Assembly: GCF_019966545.1 (NCBI RefSeq)
Contig: NZ_JAIMIC010000008.1
Location: 1 to 64,000, forward strand
From: Heliomarina baculiformis
Lineage (GTDB): Bacteria; Pseudomonadota; Alphaproteobacteria; Rhodobacterales; Rhodobacteraceae
Reading direction: 5' to 3'
Length of the DNA: 64,000 nt
The position numbers and the translations under genes are program-made. Under the pieces are notes generated by a model. That model was given only the letters and a program-made list of their open reading frames with translations, was not told the origin of the DNA and did no database searches. The first letter of the stretch is position 1, and each line of letters begins with the position of its first letter. Of this stretch, positions 1 through 7,793 are shown one piece after another.

Positions 1-48
1 GAAAACCTGCAAGAGTTCATCGAAATGGACCGCGACCGCGCGCGTTGA
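1..48 (+). CDS. C-terminal end of an unidentified protein (partial)
   Basis: The first 48 bases read in frame 1 as fifteen residues ending in DRDRAR and a TGA stop. The gene begins outside the window, so the product cannot be named. About 110 bases without an obvious gene separate it from the convergent polymerase-like gene. I cannot tell whether it belongs to the integrated element or to the ancestral chromosome. Confidence 0.5.
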   Translation, partial: ENLQEFIEMDRDRAR

Positions 49-160
49 CCTCGCTGTGGCCTACGCCGGATGCTTACCTTAAAGGTCGACGTAACTGTCG
101 ATGTTCATTGACACCATCTACATTGGGAAAAGAACATAGACCGCCGAGGGAGCTCCGGGG

Positions 161-1459
161 TCACTTAATGGTAGGGGTAACGCCCACAGTCTTATTGAAG
201 ACCTCGCTCAGCACTGATTTGGCCGTTTCTGCGTCCTCCTCCCGCACAAGGATACAGTCATGGATCGGCAGAGCTGGAATGTCGTAGTGCTTCCCGAGTT
301 TGAGAAGGGTGTCTGACATCATGTCCGACTCTACTGCTTGGAGCTTCAGACTGTCCCAGCCTTCCTCTTGGAGCTTTCTGAGTACAGGGTGCCGTCTTAG
401 GATGGCGGCATGTTCCGGCGCTCTCTTGTCCGATGAAACTTCGACTTCCGAAAGTTCAGGGGCACATCCACGACCGACCCAAATGCTAATGGTTTTCTTC
501 ACCGTTTCTCTTGGCACGTCGTCGACCAAGTAAAAGTCCGAATTCGCGTCAATCGGGGTATCAGTCAGGCCATACAGCATTGTTAGCTGGCACGCTGATA
601 TGTCCAACTCACGAGTGCGGCTTCCGTTGATCGTTATGTTGAAACGATCCTCCTTGGGCCAGCTAAGATAGGTATTGCCCGAAGCATAAAATCTTCCGCC
701 AAAGTTCCAGTCGAATCCGGAAGCATTTCCGTTGTTGAAGCTGCGATAGAGGTAGGGAGGTGGTCCGAAGCTGAAAACCTGATCCGAAAGGTAGGCGTTG
801 ATATCGCTCACTTCCGCCGACATTCGGTCCAGCTTGGGGCCTTTCGGCAAAGTCATAAGATCGCCTTTGTGCCCACCTTCGTTTTTCGATTTCCGAAGCA
901 AGACCGGCGACAACATTGGCAAAGACCGTTTGAAGTGCAGGTTGGCAGAGAATGGTTCGATGCCGTGAGCAATTAGTCGATCAAGCAGTTTTGGCGTTGC
1001 CCTGAGCCTTGTAGCCCAATTCGAGGATGGTGTGTCCGGATGAAATACAGCACCATCGAAGTCATCGGTGCCTCGAAAGCCATCTACGACTTCGATAAGG
1101 CCCATAGAGCGCCATGCGTTCTTGAGGGCGTCGTAATGTCGGCTTTCAGCTACGGTATGTTTGAACGCATCCCGATTACTGGATCGGTAGCAGTATCGCT
1201 CGGCTGCACGGTTGGTTGCGGCAAACGTTAGGTCCCCTAGAAGGGCTCCAACTGTCCTGTCAAACCTGTCTCTTGCTTCAGTCTTGAACCCACGCTGACG
1301 TGTGCCTGTGTCTTTCAGAAACAAGACCGTCTCTTCTGACAGCGAGGACGCCAATTGCATCGCTTCAGGTGAATGAGCCTCAAGTAGCAGGTCAGCCAGA
1401 TTGGCCGCTCTCAGCGCTTCGGGGTCGCGATCAATGTTGTGTTGCTCGCTAGGCAGCAT
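161..1459 (-). CDS. Minimal family-A-like polymerase protein, hypothetical, island-encoded
   Basis: This 432-residue protein is of a type usually annotated as hypothetical. Its C-terminal half carries what look like the palm motifs of family A DNA polymerases and single-subunit RNA polymerases. GGRFY lies at 254-258. ELDISACQL, like motif A with Asp286, is followed by LTMLYGL. PRETVKK at 316-322 resembles the R...K finger-helix motif B. PIHDCILV with His400-Asp401 resembles motif C. The roughly 250 N-terminal residues show no exonuclease motif that I recognise. It starts at an ATG preceded by a strong AGGAGG seven bases upstream. It lies downstream of the integrase on the same strand with a 118-base gap. 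The polymerase assignment is inference from motif order and spacing; template and product are unknown. It could be replication or priming machinery of the element, or a degenerate fold doing something else. Confidence 0.6.
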   Translation of the reverse strand: MLPSEQHNIDRDPEALRAANLADLLLEAHSPEAMQLASSLSEETVLFLKDTGTRQRGFKTEARDRFDRTVGALLGDLTFAATNRAAERYCYRSSNRDAFKHTVAESRHYDALKNAWRSMGLIEVVDGFRGTDDFDGAVFHPDTPSSNWATRLRATPKLLDRLIAHGIEPFSANLHFKRSLPMLSPVLLRKSKNEGGHKGDLMTLPKGPKLDRMSAEVSDINAYLSDQVFSFGPPPYLYRSFNNGNASGFDWNFGGRFYASGNTYLSWPKEDRFNITINGSRTRELDISACQLTMLYGLTDTPIDANSDFYLVDDVPRETVKKTISIWVGRGCAPELSEVEVSSDKRAPEHAAILRRHPVLRKLQEEGWDSLKLQAVESDMMSDTLLKLGKHYDIPALPIHDCILVREEDAETAKSVLSEVFNKTVGVTPTIK

Positions 1460-1577
1460 CAGCCCTCCTGCTGGAGTGTCTTCGGGTATGTTGGGCAGTC
1501 ACAGCGGGTAAGAGAGGTTTTTAACTGCATCTCGGGAGTCAATTAGACGAAGTGTCTGCATGTTGATCTTTCGAGCC

Positions 1578-2945
1578 CTACACAGGTTCTTTTGGTACAT
1601 CGAATGCAATTTTCAATAGTGCCTCGTGGAGTTCTTCTAGTCTAACGGGGCTACCGTATCCTTCTGACGAAGACCGCTCGCTGGAGTGGCCGAGTAACGC
1701 CAATTCCACTCGCTCGCCAACGCGCGCTGCCCTGAGCGCATCCTTCATGTTGTGTCGAAGGCTGTAGACGACGTGTTTAGGGTTCTTTGTGTGTTTCCGG
1801 AGGCGGGCTCGTACCGTGTTGCTAAAGTTTTCGTGGCTCTTCGTAGCTACATACTTGGGGAAGAGGGCGCTATGGGGGCCGGTCGCTGATTCCAGGCGCT
1901 GAGCGACCTGAAGCGCTTTGCCGACGAGCGGCACCTTTCTGATTCGTGACCGATCCTTCACAGTCCTTAAACCATGCGGTTTAATCTCAAAAAACGGAAT
2001 GGCTCCATCTAGGTTTAGGTCATTTGCCGTCAGGCCCAAGACTTCGGCAGACTGACAGCCTGAGTGATGGATTAGCGTCCAGATGTCCTGAAGAACCTGA
2101 TTGTTTTCTAATTCTGAATACATCGCCAGAATGACTTTGGAAGGAAGCGGGTGGCGTCGGTCCACTGCCGCATCTGTATCCTTAGGGAAGTTCAGTCTTT
2201 GGAACGGATTATTTGCGTCCATGTCATGCTCCCGGATGGCCAGAGAGAAGACAGCTTTGACATCGTTGATGTAGCGCTTGGCCGATGCAGGTGTCATCCT
2301 GTTGAGGAGATTGTCCCTCAAAGCTCTAGCGTGGTTCCGGCCAACCTTCGATATGGTAATATCTTGTCCAGTAACCTTTAGGAGTTCCGCCATTATGCGG
2401 TCGAACCGTTGTTCTTGTTTTTTTAGCTTGTACGGATCGGGCTCTCGACGTTCTGAAAGGTAGAACGCAAAAGCCTGGGAGATCGACAGTTCTGCTTCTA
2501 AGCTATGAACGCCGCTATGCAGAGCTGAGATCATCGCTCTGTCCTGGAGGCTGACATCCTCTGGGTCGGGGTAGCCGGTCGCGGGGTTGGTTGGATATTT
2601 ACCCAAAATACGTTCGGCTTCCTCGGAACGCGACAGGCGTTCGTCTGGGGTATCACCGGGAGAGTATGGGGTCAGTTCTAACTCGTAGAAGTGTGCTTCG
2701 ATGTCCGCTTTGATCCTGACCAAGTCTGCGGCATTTTGCTTTGGGGTGGCGGATCGTAACAGACGTTCGACGTGATCGTGATACGGGCCATAATTGCGGA
2801 GGGCTTCTTGCTCGGTTTTCCCGAGTACTTTCACGAACTCAGTTTTGCCCAGCGCCGATTGAAGACCTTTTGGTACACGTCGGCGATATTTCCGGGTGCC
2901 GTTTGCTTCTGTCCGGAGGTGCTTGATAACGAAAGCTCTTGTCAT
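1578..2945 (-). CDS. Tyrosine-type site-specific integrase
   Basis: This 455-residue phage/island integrase would catalyse recombination between an attachment site at the tRNA-Leu gene and the element. The N-terminal part (about 1-60) resembles the short arm-binding region of alphaproteobacterial integrases. A SAM-like core-binding region lies around 150-250 and the catalytic domain around 265-440. Visible active-site residues are Arg397-His398 in SLRH, Gly419-His420 in LLGHSS and the nucleophile Tyr430. The first catalytic Arg, normally in TGxRxxEL, is replaced by Gln298 (SGCQSAEVL). The His of HxxR is Tyr394. It ends 118 bases before the polymerase-like gene and starts 84 bases from the 3' end of tRNA-Leu, the classical position for such an integrase. 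Activity is uncertain because of the Gln. Confidence 0.9.
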   Translation of the reverse strand: MTRAFVIKHLRTEANGTRKYRRRVPKGLQSALGKTEFVKVLGKTEQEALRNYGPYHDHVERLLRSATPKQNAADLVRIKADIEAHFYELELTPYSPGDTPDERLSRSEEAERILGKYPTNPATGYPDPEDVSLQDRAMISALHSGVHSLEAELSISQAFAFYLSERREPDPYKLKKQEQRFDRIMAELLKVTGQDITISKVGRNHARALRDNLLNRMTPASAKRYINDVKAVFSLAIREHDMDANNPFQRLNFPKDTDAAVDRRHPLPSKVILAMYSELENNQVLQDIWTLIHHSGCQSAEVLGLTANDLNLDGAIPFFEIKPHGLRTVKDRSRIRKVPLVGKALQVAQRLESATGPHSALFPKYVATKSHENFSNTVRARLRKHTKNPKHVVYSLRHNMKDALRAARVGERVELALLGHSSERSSSEGYGSPVRLEELHEALLKIAFDVPKEPV

Positions 2946-2951
2946 TGGTTT

Positions 2952-2972
2952 TGTGGACCTGAATGTGGACCT
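2952..2972. repeat. Two direct copies of TGTGGACCT upstream of the integrase
   Basis: TGTGGACCT occurs at 2952-2960 and 2964-2972, a 12-base period, followed by a further AGGTC. The repeats sit between the integrase start and the tRNA-Leu 3' end. That is where integrase arm-binding or autoregulatory sites are often found. The function is inferred. Confidence 0.45.
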
Positions 2973-3029
2973 CCATAGGTCTTACATCCAGAAAAACCGT
3001 TTAAATTCAACCAGTTAAGCTTAGAGCGT

Positions 3030-3116
3030 TGGTGCCCAGGAGAGGACTCGAACCTCCACATCGTTGCCAATACTAGCACCTGAAGCTAGCGCGTCTACCA
3101 ATTCCGCCACCTGGGC
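3030..3116 (-). tRNA. tRNA-Leu (anticodon CAG)
   Basis: The minus strand folds as a class II tRNA. It has a GCCCAGG acceptor paired with CCTGGGC, discriminator A and an encoded CCA at 3030-3032. The D-arm contains GGTAGACGCG, and the anticodon loop TTCAGGT gives anticodon CAG. A variable arm follows, and the T-arm reads GGTTCGAGTCC. It closely matches other bacterial tRNA-Leu(CAG) genes. Its 3' end points at the integrase and is the probable attachment site of the element to the left. Confidence 0.97.
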
Positions 3117-3328
3117 AGGTGTCGTGAGCCGTGCACTTAAGGATTAGCGAGCGGGGTGTCAAACGGATTTTCGCGGAGTCAGGTAAAGTTTTTTGCCTTA
3201 ACACGAAGATAATCTGCCGGGCGTCCGGGTTTGTGCTGTGGGTGCGGGCGAAACGCGTCGATTTGCGCCTTGTTCGCAAGGGCGTAGAGCGGTAGATCAC
3301 GGTAAAAGTCAGTTACGGGAGAGCACGG

Positions 3329-4312
3329 ATGTCCAGACTGGTGACGATCATTGGCGGGTCCGGCTTTGTCGGGCGGTACATTGCCCGGCGGATGGCCAAA
3401 CAGGGCTGGCGCGTGCGCGTCGCGGTGCGCCGCCCCAACGAGGCAGCTTTTGTGCGCCCCTATGGCGCGGTCGGCCAGGTTGAGCCTGTGCTATGCAATA
3501 TCCGCGACGATGCTTCGGTTTCCTCGGTTATCAAGGGCGCGGATGCGGTGGTGAACTGCGTTGGTATCCTCGCCGAGAAAAGCCGCAATACATTCGACTC
3601 GGTCCAGAGCGAAGGTGCGGCCCGCGTGGCGCGGCTGGCGGCTGTCGAGGGTGTCGATCATCTGGTTCAGATTTCGGCCATCGGCGCGGACACCGAAGCC
3701 GAGAGCGACTACGCCCGGACCAAGGGCGAAGGCGAAGCGGCGGTGCTTGAGCATTTCCCGTCGGCGGTGATCCTTCGGCCCTCGATCATCTTTGGCGCCG
3801 AGGACCAGTTCTTTAACCGCTTCGGCGGCATGGCGATGTTCTCGCCGGTGGTGCCGCTGGTCGGGGCAGAGACGCGTTTCCAGCCCGTCTACGTGGACGA
3901 TGTCGCCGAGGCTGCCGTCAAGGGCGTGCTGGGCGAGGCCGCACCGGGCATCTATGAACTTGGCGGACCCGAAACCGCGACCTTCCGCGGCCTGATGGAA
4001 AAGATGCTGGGCATGATCCATCGCAAGCGCGTGATGATCGGCCTGCCGTTCTTTGCCGCGCGGATCATGGCCGGGGGTCTCGACCTGCTGCAGTTCCTGT
4101 CCTTCGGGATCTTCCGCAACACTATGCTGACGCGCGATCAGGTCCGGAACCTGGCGGTCGACAACGTGGTGGCCGAGGATGCCAAGGGCTTTGACGATCT
4201 GGGAATCAAGCCGGTCGCAATGGAGGCGATCCTGCCGGATTACCTGTGGCGCTTCCGCCCTTCGGGTCAGTACGATGCGATCAAGCAGTCCGCAGGCAAC
4301 CTGCGGACCTGA
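3329..4312 (+). CDS. NDUFA9-like NAD(P)-binding protein (atypical SDR)
   Basis: This 327-residue protein belongs to the atypical short-chain dehydrogenase group that includes the complex I accessory subunit NDUFA9. The nucleotide-binding motif IGGSGFVGRYIARRM begins at residue 8. DAVVNCVGIL lies near 70-80, and the family features SAIGAD and GAEDQFFNRFG follow. It lacks the YxxxK catalytic pair of classical SDRs in an obvious form (a YARTKGEGE segment is present), so it may bind the nucleotide structurally. A GGGAG Shine-Dalgarno precedes the ATG. It converges on uppP with only four bases between the stop codons. The role in respiration is inferred from the family name; no nuo genes are nearby. 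Confidence 0.85.
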   Translation: MSRLVTIIGGSGFVGRYIARRMAKQGWRVRVAVRRPNEAAFVRPYGAVGQVEPVLCNIRDDASVSSVIKGADAVVNCVGILAEKSRNTFDSVQSEGAARVARLAAVEGVDHLVQISAIGADTEAESDYARTKGEGEAAVLEHFPSAVILRPSIIFGAEDQFFNRFGGMAMFSPVVPLVGAETRFQPVYVDDVAEAAVKGVLGEAAPGIYELGGPETATFRGLMEKMLGMIHRKRVMIGLPFFAARIMAGGLDLLQFLSFGIFRNTMLTRDQVRNLAVDNVVAEDAKGFDDLGIKPVAMEAILPDYLWRFRPSGQYDAIKQSAGNLRT

Positions 4313-4316
4313 TCGC

Positions 4317-5120
4317 CTAGCTATAGGCGTAGACCAGCAGGACGACGCCCAGAATAACGCGGTAGATCACGTAGGGCGTAAAGCTGACGCTGCGCAGCAG
4401 GCGCATCATCAGCGTCAGCGCCAGCAGGGCCGAGCCAAAGGCAAAGAGCGCGGCCAGTGCGGCGTCGTGAACCGCGCCGTAATTCGCATCATTGACCACG
4501 TCCGCGCCCAGCAGGACCGCCGAGGCAAAGATCGTCGGAATCGACATCAGCATGGCCAGACGTGCGGCGTCTTCGCGATTGTAGCCCATCTGGCGAGCGC
4601 CGGTGATGGTGATGCCCGAGCGCGAGGTGCCCGGGATCAGCGACACGGCCTGCCATAGCCCCATTTTCAGCGCATCGCCCTTGGTCCAGTCAGAGGCGGT
4701 CTTGTGTTCGGCGCCGCGTTGGTCGGCCCAGTAAAGCACCAGCCCGAATATCAGCATGGTCCAGCCGATCACTGCCACCGAGCGCAGGGATTCGTCGATC
4801 CCGGTCAGGTGCAGGAAGGCACCGACGATAACGACCGGAATGGTCGCGATCACGAGGCCAAGGGCGAGTCGCGCGCCGGGGGTATCGACGCGCCCGCGAA
4901 AGAGACGGCCCAGCCCGGCCAGCGCGCTGCGCACGTCGCTCCAGAAATAAACGACCACCGCGCCAAGCGTGCCGACATGCACCGCCACGTCGATCAGCTG
5001 ACCCTGATCGTCCAGCCCGGTCAGGCCGGGGATAAGGATCAGGTGGCCCGAGGATGAGATCGGCAGAAACTCGGTTATGCCCTGAATCAGGGCAATCAGT
5101 ATTAGCTGAAACAGAGGCAT
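4317..5120 (-). CDS. uppP: Undecaprenyl-diphosphatase (BacA/UppP)
   Basis: This integral membrane phosphatase of 267 residues recycles undecaprenyl pyrophosphate to the monophosphate carrier for peptidoglycan and surface polysaccharide synthesis. Overexpression of the family is linked to bacitracin resistance. The two family signatures are present. One is the N-terminal QGITEFLPISSSGHL near residue 14, which contributes the catalytic Glu. The other is GTSRSGITI around residue 165, holding the phosphate-binding Arg. Eight or so hydrophobic segments follow the usual BacA pattern. It is divergent from gltD across a 231-base regulatory region. Confidence 0.96.
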   Translation of the reverse strand: MPLFQLILIALIQGITEFLPISSSGHLILIPGLTGLDDQGQLIDVAVHVGTLGAVVVYFWSDVRSALAGLGRLFRGRVDTPGARLALGLVIATIPVVIVGAFLHLTGIDESLRSVAVIGWTMLIFGLVLYWADQRGAEHKTASDWTKGDALKMGLWQAVSLIPGTSRSGITITGARQMGYNREDAARLAMLMSIPTIFASAVLLGADVVNDANYGAVHDAALAALFAFGSALLALTLMMRLLRSVSFTPYVIYRVILGVVLLVYAYS

Positions 5121-5168
5121 GGGCGAAGGGACCGGTATTTTGGAGCGGTTTCGAGAATCATGTATAAG

Positions 5169-5219
5169 TACCTAAATTGAATGGAAAGCGGACATTTAGG
5201 TCCGGTTTGATACCTAAAA
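5169..5219. promoter_or_regulatory. Three ACCTAAA motifs in the uppP-gltD intergenic region
   Basis: ACCTAAAT at 5170-5177 and its inverse ATTTAGGT at 5194-5201 form an inverted repeat. A third copy, TACCTAAA, lies at 5211-5218. The surrounding 5121-5351 stretch is much richer in A and T than its flanks and separates divergent uppP and gltD, so it probably contains both promoters. The motif may be an operator for the glutamate synthase genes, but the regulator is unknown. Confidence 0.4.
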
Positions 5220-5351
5220 AAGAGTTTTGATCGCCACTTTTTGTCGTCAGGCGGTCGAAAAACGTGAAATAGGTCAATATAGCTGACTTTTCATCCTTTC
5301 ATGCTTTGTTTAAATGATGCCGACTTCTTACCTTTTTCTGGAGACCGACTC

Positions 5352-6791
5352 GTGGCCAAACAGCCGATGCTCAAATTTGTCCAGATTGACCGGGATATGC
5401 CGGAGAAACGTGACGCTAATATGCGACGCGAAGATTTTCATGAAATTTATGCCGAGTTCGCGGACGCAAAGGCCAAAGAACAGGCGAGCCGGTGCAGCCA
5501 ATGCGGTGTTCCTTATTGCCAGAGCCATTGCCCGCTGCAGAACAATATCCCCGACTGGCTGCGCCTGACCGCCGAGGGGCGGCTGCAGGAAGCCTATGAG
5601 GTCAGCCAGGCGACGAATACCTTCCCCGAGATCTGCGGCCGTATCTGCCCGCAGGACCGGCTTTGCGAAGGCAATTGCGTCATCGAACAGTCGGGTCATG
5701 GTACGGTCACCATCGGGTCTGTCGAAAAGTACATCACCGACACTGCCTGGGAAAAGGGCTGGGTCAAGCCCGCCAACCCGTCGCAGGAGCGCAAGGAGAG
5801 CGTGGGCATCATCGGCGCGGGCCCCGGCGGTCTGGCGGCTGCGGATGTGTTGCGTCGCGCCGGCGTGCAGGTCACGATCTATGATCGCTATGATCGCGCG
5901 GGCGGGTTGATGACCTACGGCATCCCGGGCTTCAAGCTGGAAAAAGACGTGGTGATGCGCCGCAATGACCAGCTTGAACAGGGCGGCGTGACCTTCAAGC
6001 TGAACTGCACCGTGGGCGAGGATATTTCTTTCGAGGAAATCCGCGAGACCCATGATGCGGTGATCATCGCCACCGGCGTTTATAAATCGCGCGAGTTGGG
6101 CGGGCCGGGCAGCGGAGCCACGGGCATCGAGCGGGCGATCGATTTCCTGACCGCGTCCAACCGCAAGAGCTTTGGCGACGAGGTCGAGGATTTCACCAAT
6201 GGCCGGATGAATGCCGAGGGTAAGAACGTCGTCGTGATCGGCGGCGGCGACACGGCGATGGACTGCGTGCGGACCTCGATCCGTCAGGGTGCGACGAGCG
6301 TCAAATGTCTTTACCGTCGCGACCGGGCGAATATGCCGGGCAGCCAGCGCGAAGTGGCCAATGCCGAGGAAGAAGGCGTTGTCTTTGAATGGCTTTGCGC
6401 GCCCAAGGGGTTCGTGGCCAAGGACGACAAGGTCAGCGGCGTGATGGTGCAGAAGATGCGTCTGGGTGCACCGGATGCCTCGGGCCGTCAGGCGCCAGAA
6501 GTGATCGAGGGTGCGGATTACGTCGAAGAGGCGGATCTGGTCATCAAGGCGCTTGGGTTCGAGCCGGAAGACCTGCCGACGCTCTGGGATCAGCCGGAAT
6601 TGACCGTGACCAACTGGGGCACGATCCGGGCCGAGTTCACCACCGGTCAGACCGATCTGCCGGGCGTTTACGCGGTGGGCGATATCGTGCGCGGCGCGTC
6701 GCTGGTGGTCTGGGCCATTCGCGACGGTCGCGACTGCGCCGACGCGATCCTGCGCCAGTTCGGCAGCCCTGTTGCAGTTGCGGCGGAATGA
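5352..6791 (+). CDS. gltD: Glutamate synthase (NADPH) small subunit
   Basis: The beta subunit passes electrons from NADPH through FAD and iron-sulfur centres to GltB for glutamine:2-oxoglutarate amidotransfer in ammonia assimilation. Starting at GTG 5352 gives 479 residues beginning MAKQPMLKF, the usual family N terminus, with GGAG eight bases upstream. An upstream ATG at 5301 would add an unconserved tail. Cysteine clusters CSQCGVPYCQSHC and CGRICPQDRLCEGNC bind two 4Fe-4S centres. GAGPGGLAAADVLRRAG binds FAD and VIGGGDTAMDC binds NADPH; a C-terminal AVGDIVRGASLVVWA completes the FAD site. It is separated from gltB by two GFA-domain genes on the same strand. Confidence 0.95.
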   Translation: MAKQPMLKFVQIDRDMPEKRDANMRREDFHEIYAEFADAKAKEQASRCSQCGVPYCQSHCPLQNNIPDWLRLTAEGRLQEAYEVSQATNTFPEICGRICPQDRLCEGNCVIEQSGHGTVTIGSVEKYITDTAWEKGWVKPANPSQERKESVGIIGAGPGGLAAADVLRRAGVQVTIYDRYDRAGGLMTYGIPGFKLEKDVVMRRNDQLEQGGVTFKLNCTVGEDISFEEIRETHDAVIIATGVYKSRELGGPGSGATGIERAIDFLTASNRKSFGDEVEDFTNGRMNAEGKNVVVIGGGDTAMDCVRTSIRQGATSVKCLYRRDRANMPGSQREVANAEEEGVVFEWLCAPKGFVAKDDKVSGVMVQKMRLGAPDASGRQAPEVIEGADYVEEADLVIKALGFEPEDLPTLWDQPELTVTNWGTIRAEFTTGQTDLPGVYAVGDIVRGASLVVWAIRDGRDCADAILRQFGSPVAVAAE

Positions 6792-6812
6792 CAGAATCTG
6801 GGGCGTGATTGC

Positions 6813-6845
6813 CGTACACAGGCTGTACACCCCCTGTACACCGCC
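6813..6845. repeat. Three tandem 11-bp TGTACAC-type units after gltD
   Basis: Directly downstream of gltD the units CGTACACAGGC, TGTACACCCCC and TGTACACCGCC follow one another with an exact 11-base period. Each is centred on the palindrome GTAC. The period equals about one helical turn, so a protein could bind the same face at each unit. It lies about 85 bases before the first GFA gene. The function is unknown. Confidence 0.6.
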
Positions 6846-6930
6846 GCGCTGCGGCATCTGAAATACCCAAGCGTCACAAGGTCAGCGTTGCGGACCCGGT
6901 TGGCGAGACCCAGGCAAACGGATCAGTGAC

Positions 6931-7368
6931 ATGACGATGCGGACCGGAAAATGCATGTGTGGCGCGGTGGAATTCACGGCGCAGGACGTCCCTGAGGGGT
7001 TCGGCATCTGCCATTGCGAAATGTGCCGCCGATGGACGGGGTCCGCGCTGATGGCGGTTTCGGTCCCGGTCAAGGGCGTGACATGGAAAGGCGAGGCGCA
7101 TGTGCGCACGCTGCAGAGTTCCGACTGGGCCGAGCGGGCGTGGTGCCAGCGCTGCGGCACGGGGTTGTATTATCACGTCACCGCCGATGGTCCGATGACC
7201 GAGAATTACGAGATTCCGATCGGGCTGTTCGACGATACCGAAGGGCTGGTTCTGAAGCGCGAGATCTACATCGACCACAAGCCGTCCTGTTTCGACATCG
7301 CGGGCGATCATCAGCGCATGACTCGCAGCGAAGTGATGAAGATGTTCGGTATCGAGGACGACGCGTGA
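6931..7368 (+). CDS. GFA-domain (CENP-V/GFA) protein 1
   Basis: This 145-residue single-domain protein belongs to the family named after glutathione-dependent formaldehyde-activating enzyme; most members have no proven activity. The zinc-binding cysteines of the fold are all visible: CMCG at 10-13, CHCEMC near 30 and WCQRCG near 72. A second ATG at 6937 (MRTGKCMCG) could also be the start. Its stop overlaps the GTG of the next gene in a GTGA, so the two are translationally coupled. It lies between gltD and gltB on the same strand, implying co-transcription with glutamate synthase. Confidence 0.88.
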   Translation: MTMRTGKCMCGAVEFTAQDVPEGFGICHCEMCRRWTGSALMAVSVPVKGVTWKGEAHVRTLQSSDWAERAWCQRCGTGLYYHVTADGPMTENYEIPIGLFDDTEGLVLKREIYIDHKPSCFDIAGDHQRMTRSEVMKMFGIEDDA

Positions 7369-7793
7369 GCGAGGCGGTGCAACATGGCCGTTGCCTGTGT
7401 GGTGCGGTCACGGTCTCGGGCCGTCTGGGCCACGAGATGAGCGCTTGTTTCTGCACGATGTGCACGCGCTGGAGCGGCACCGTGCAGATGGGCATCGACG
7501 CCCCGGCGGATACGGTTACCGTGAGCGGCCCGGTCAAGACCTATCGTTCTTCCCCGTTTTCGGAACGCGCCTGGTGTGACACCTGCGGGTCGGCGCTCTG
7601 GTTGCGTGACGACGGTGGCGATTATGAATTTGTACCCGGCCTGTTTGAAAATGCCGGGGGCGGACGGCTGACGCGTATCGTCTATGCCGACCGAAAACCG
7701 GACGGCTGGGACATTGCCGATGGGCCCACGCGTGTAACCGCCGCCGAATACGAAGAGAAACACCCGTTTATACCCGAAGGAGAAATGCCATGA
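7365..7793 (+). CDS. GFA-domain (CENP-V/GFA) protein 2
   Basis: This is a second GFA-family protein of 142 residues, starting at GTG 7365 within the stop codon of the first copy. The zinc-binding set CLCGAV, CFCTMC and WCDTCG is intact. The two copies are similar in layout but diverged in sequence, suggesting an old tandem duplication. Its TGA overlaps the ATG of gltB (ATGA at 7790-7793), so translation may be coupled to the large subunit of glutamate synthase. No substrate can be assigned from sequence. Confidence 0.88.
   Translation: MSEAVQHGRCLCGAVTVSGRLGHEMSACFCTMCTRWSGTVQMGIDAPADTVTVSGPVKTYRSSPFSERAWCDTCGSALWLRDDGGDYEFVPGLFENAGGGRLTRIVYADRKPDGWDIADGPTRVTAAEYEEKHPFIPEGEMP

Noticed and set aside
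1..160. Second attachment repeat of the tRNA-Leu element
   Set aside because: No segment of this stretch matches the tRNA 3' end, so the far boundary must lie outside the window.
5301..5351. Upstream ATG as the gltD start
   Set aside because: The added 17 residues are not typical of GltD and lack a Shine-Dalgarno, while GTG 5352 has GGAG and the conserved MAKQPMLKF start.
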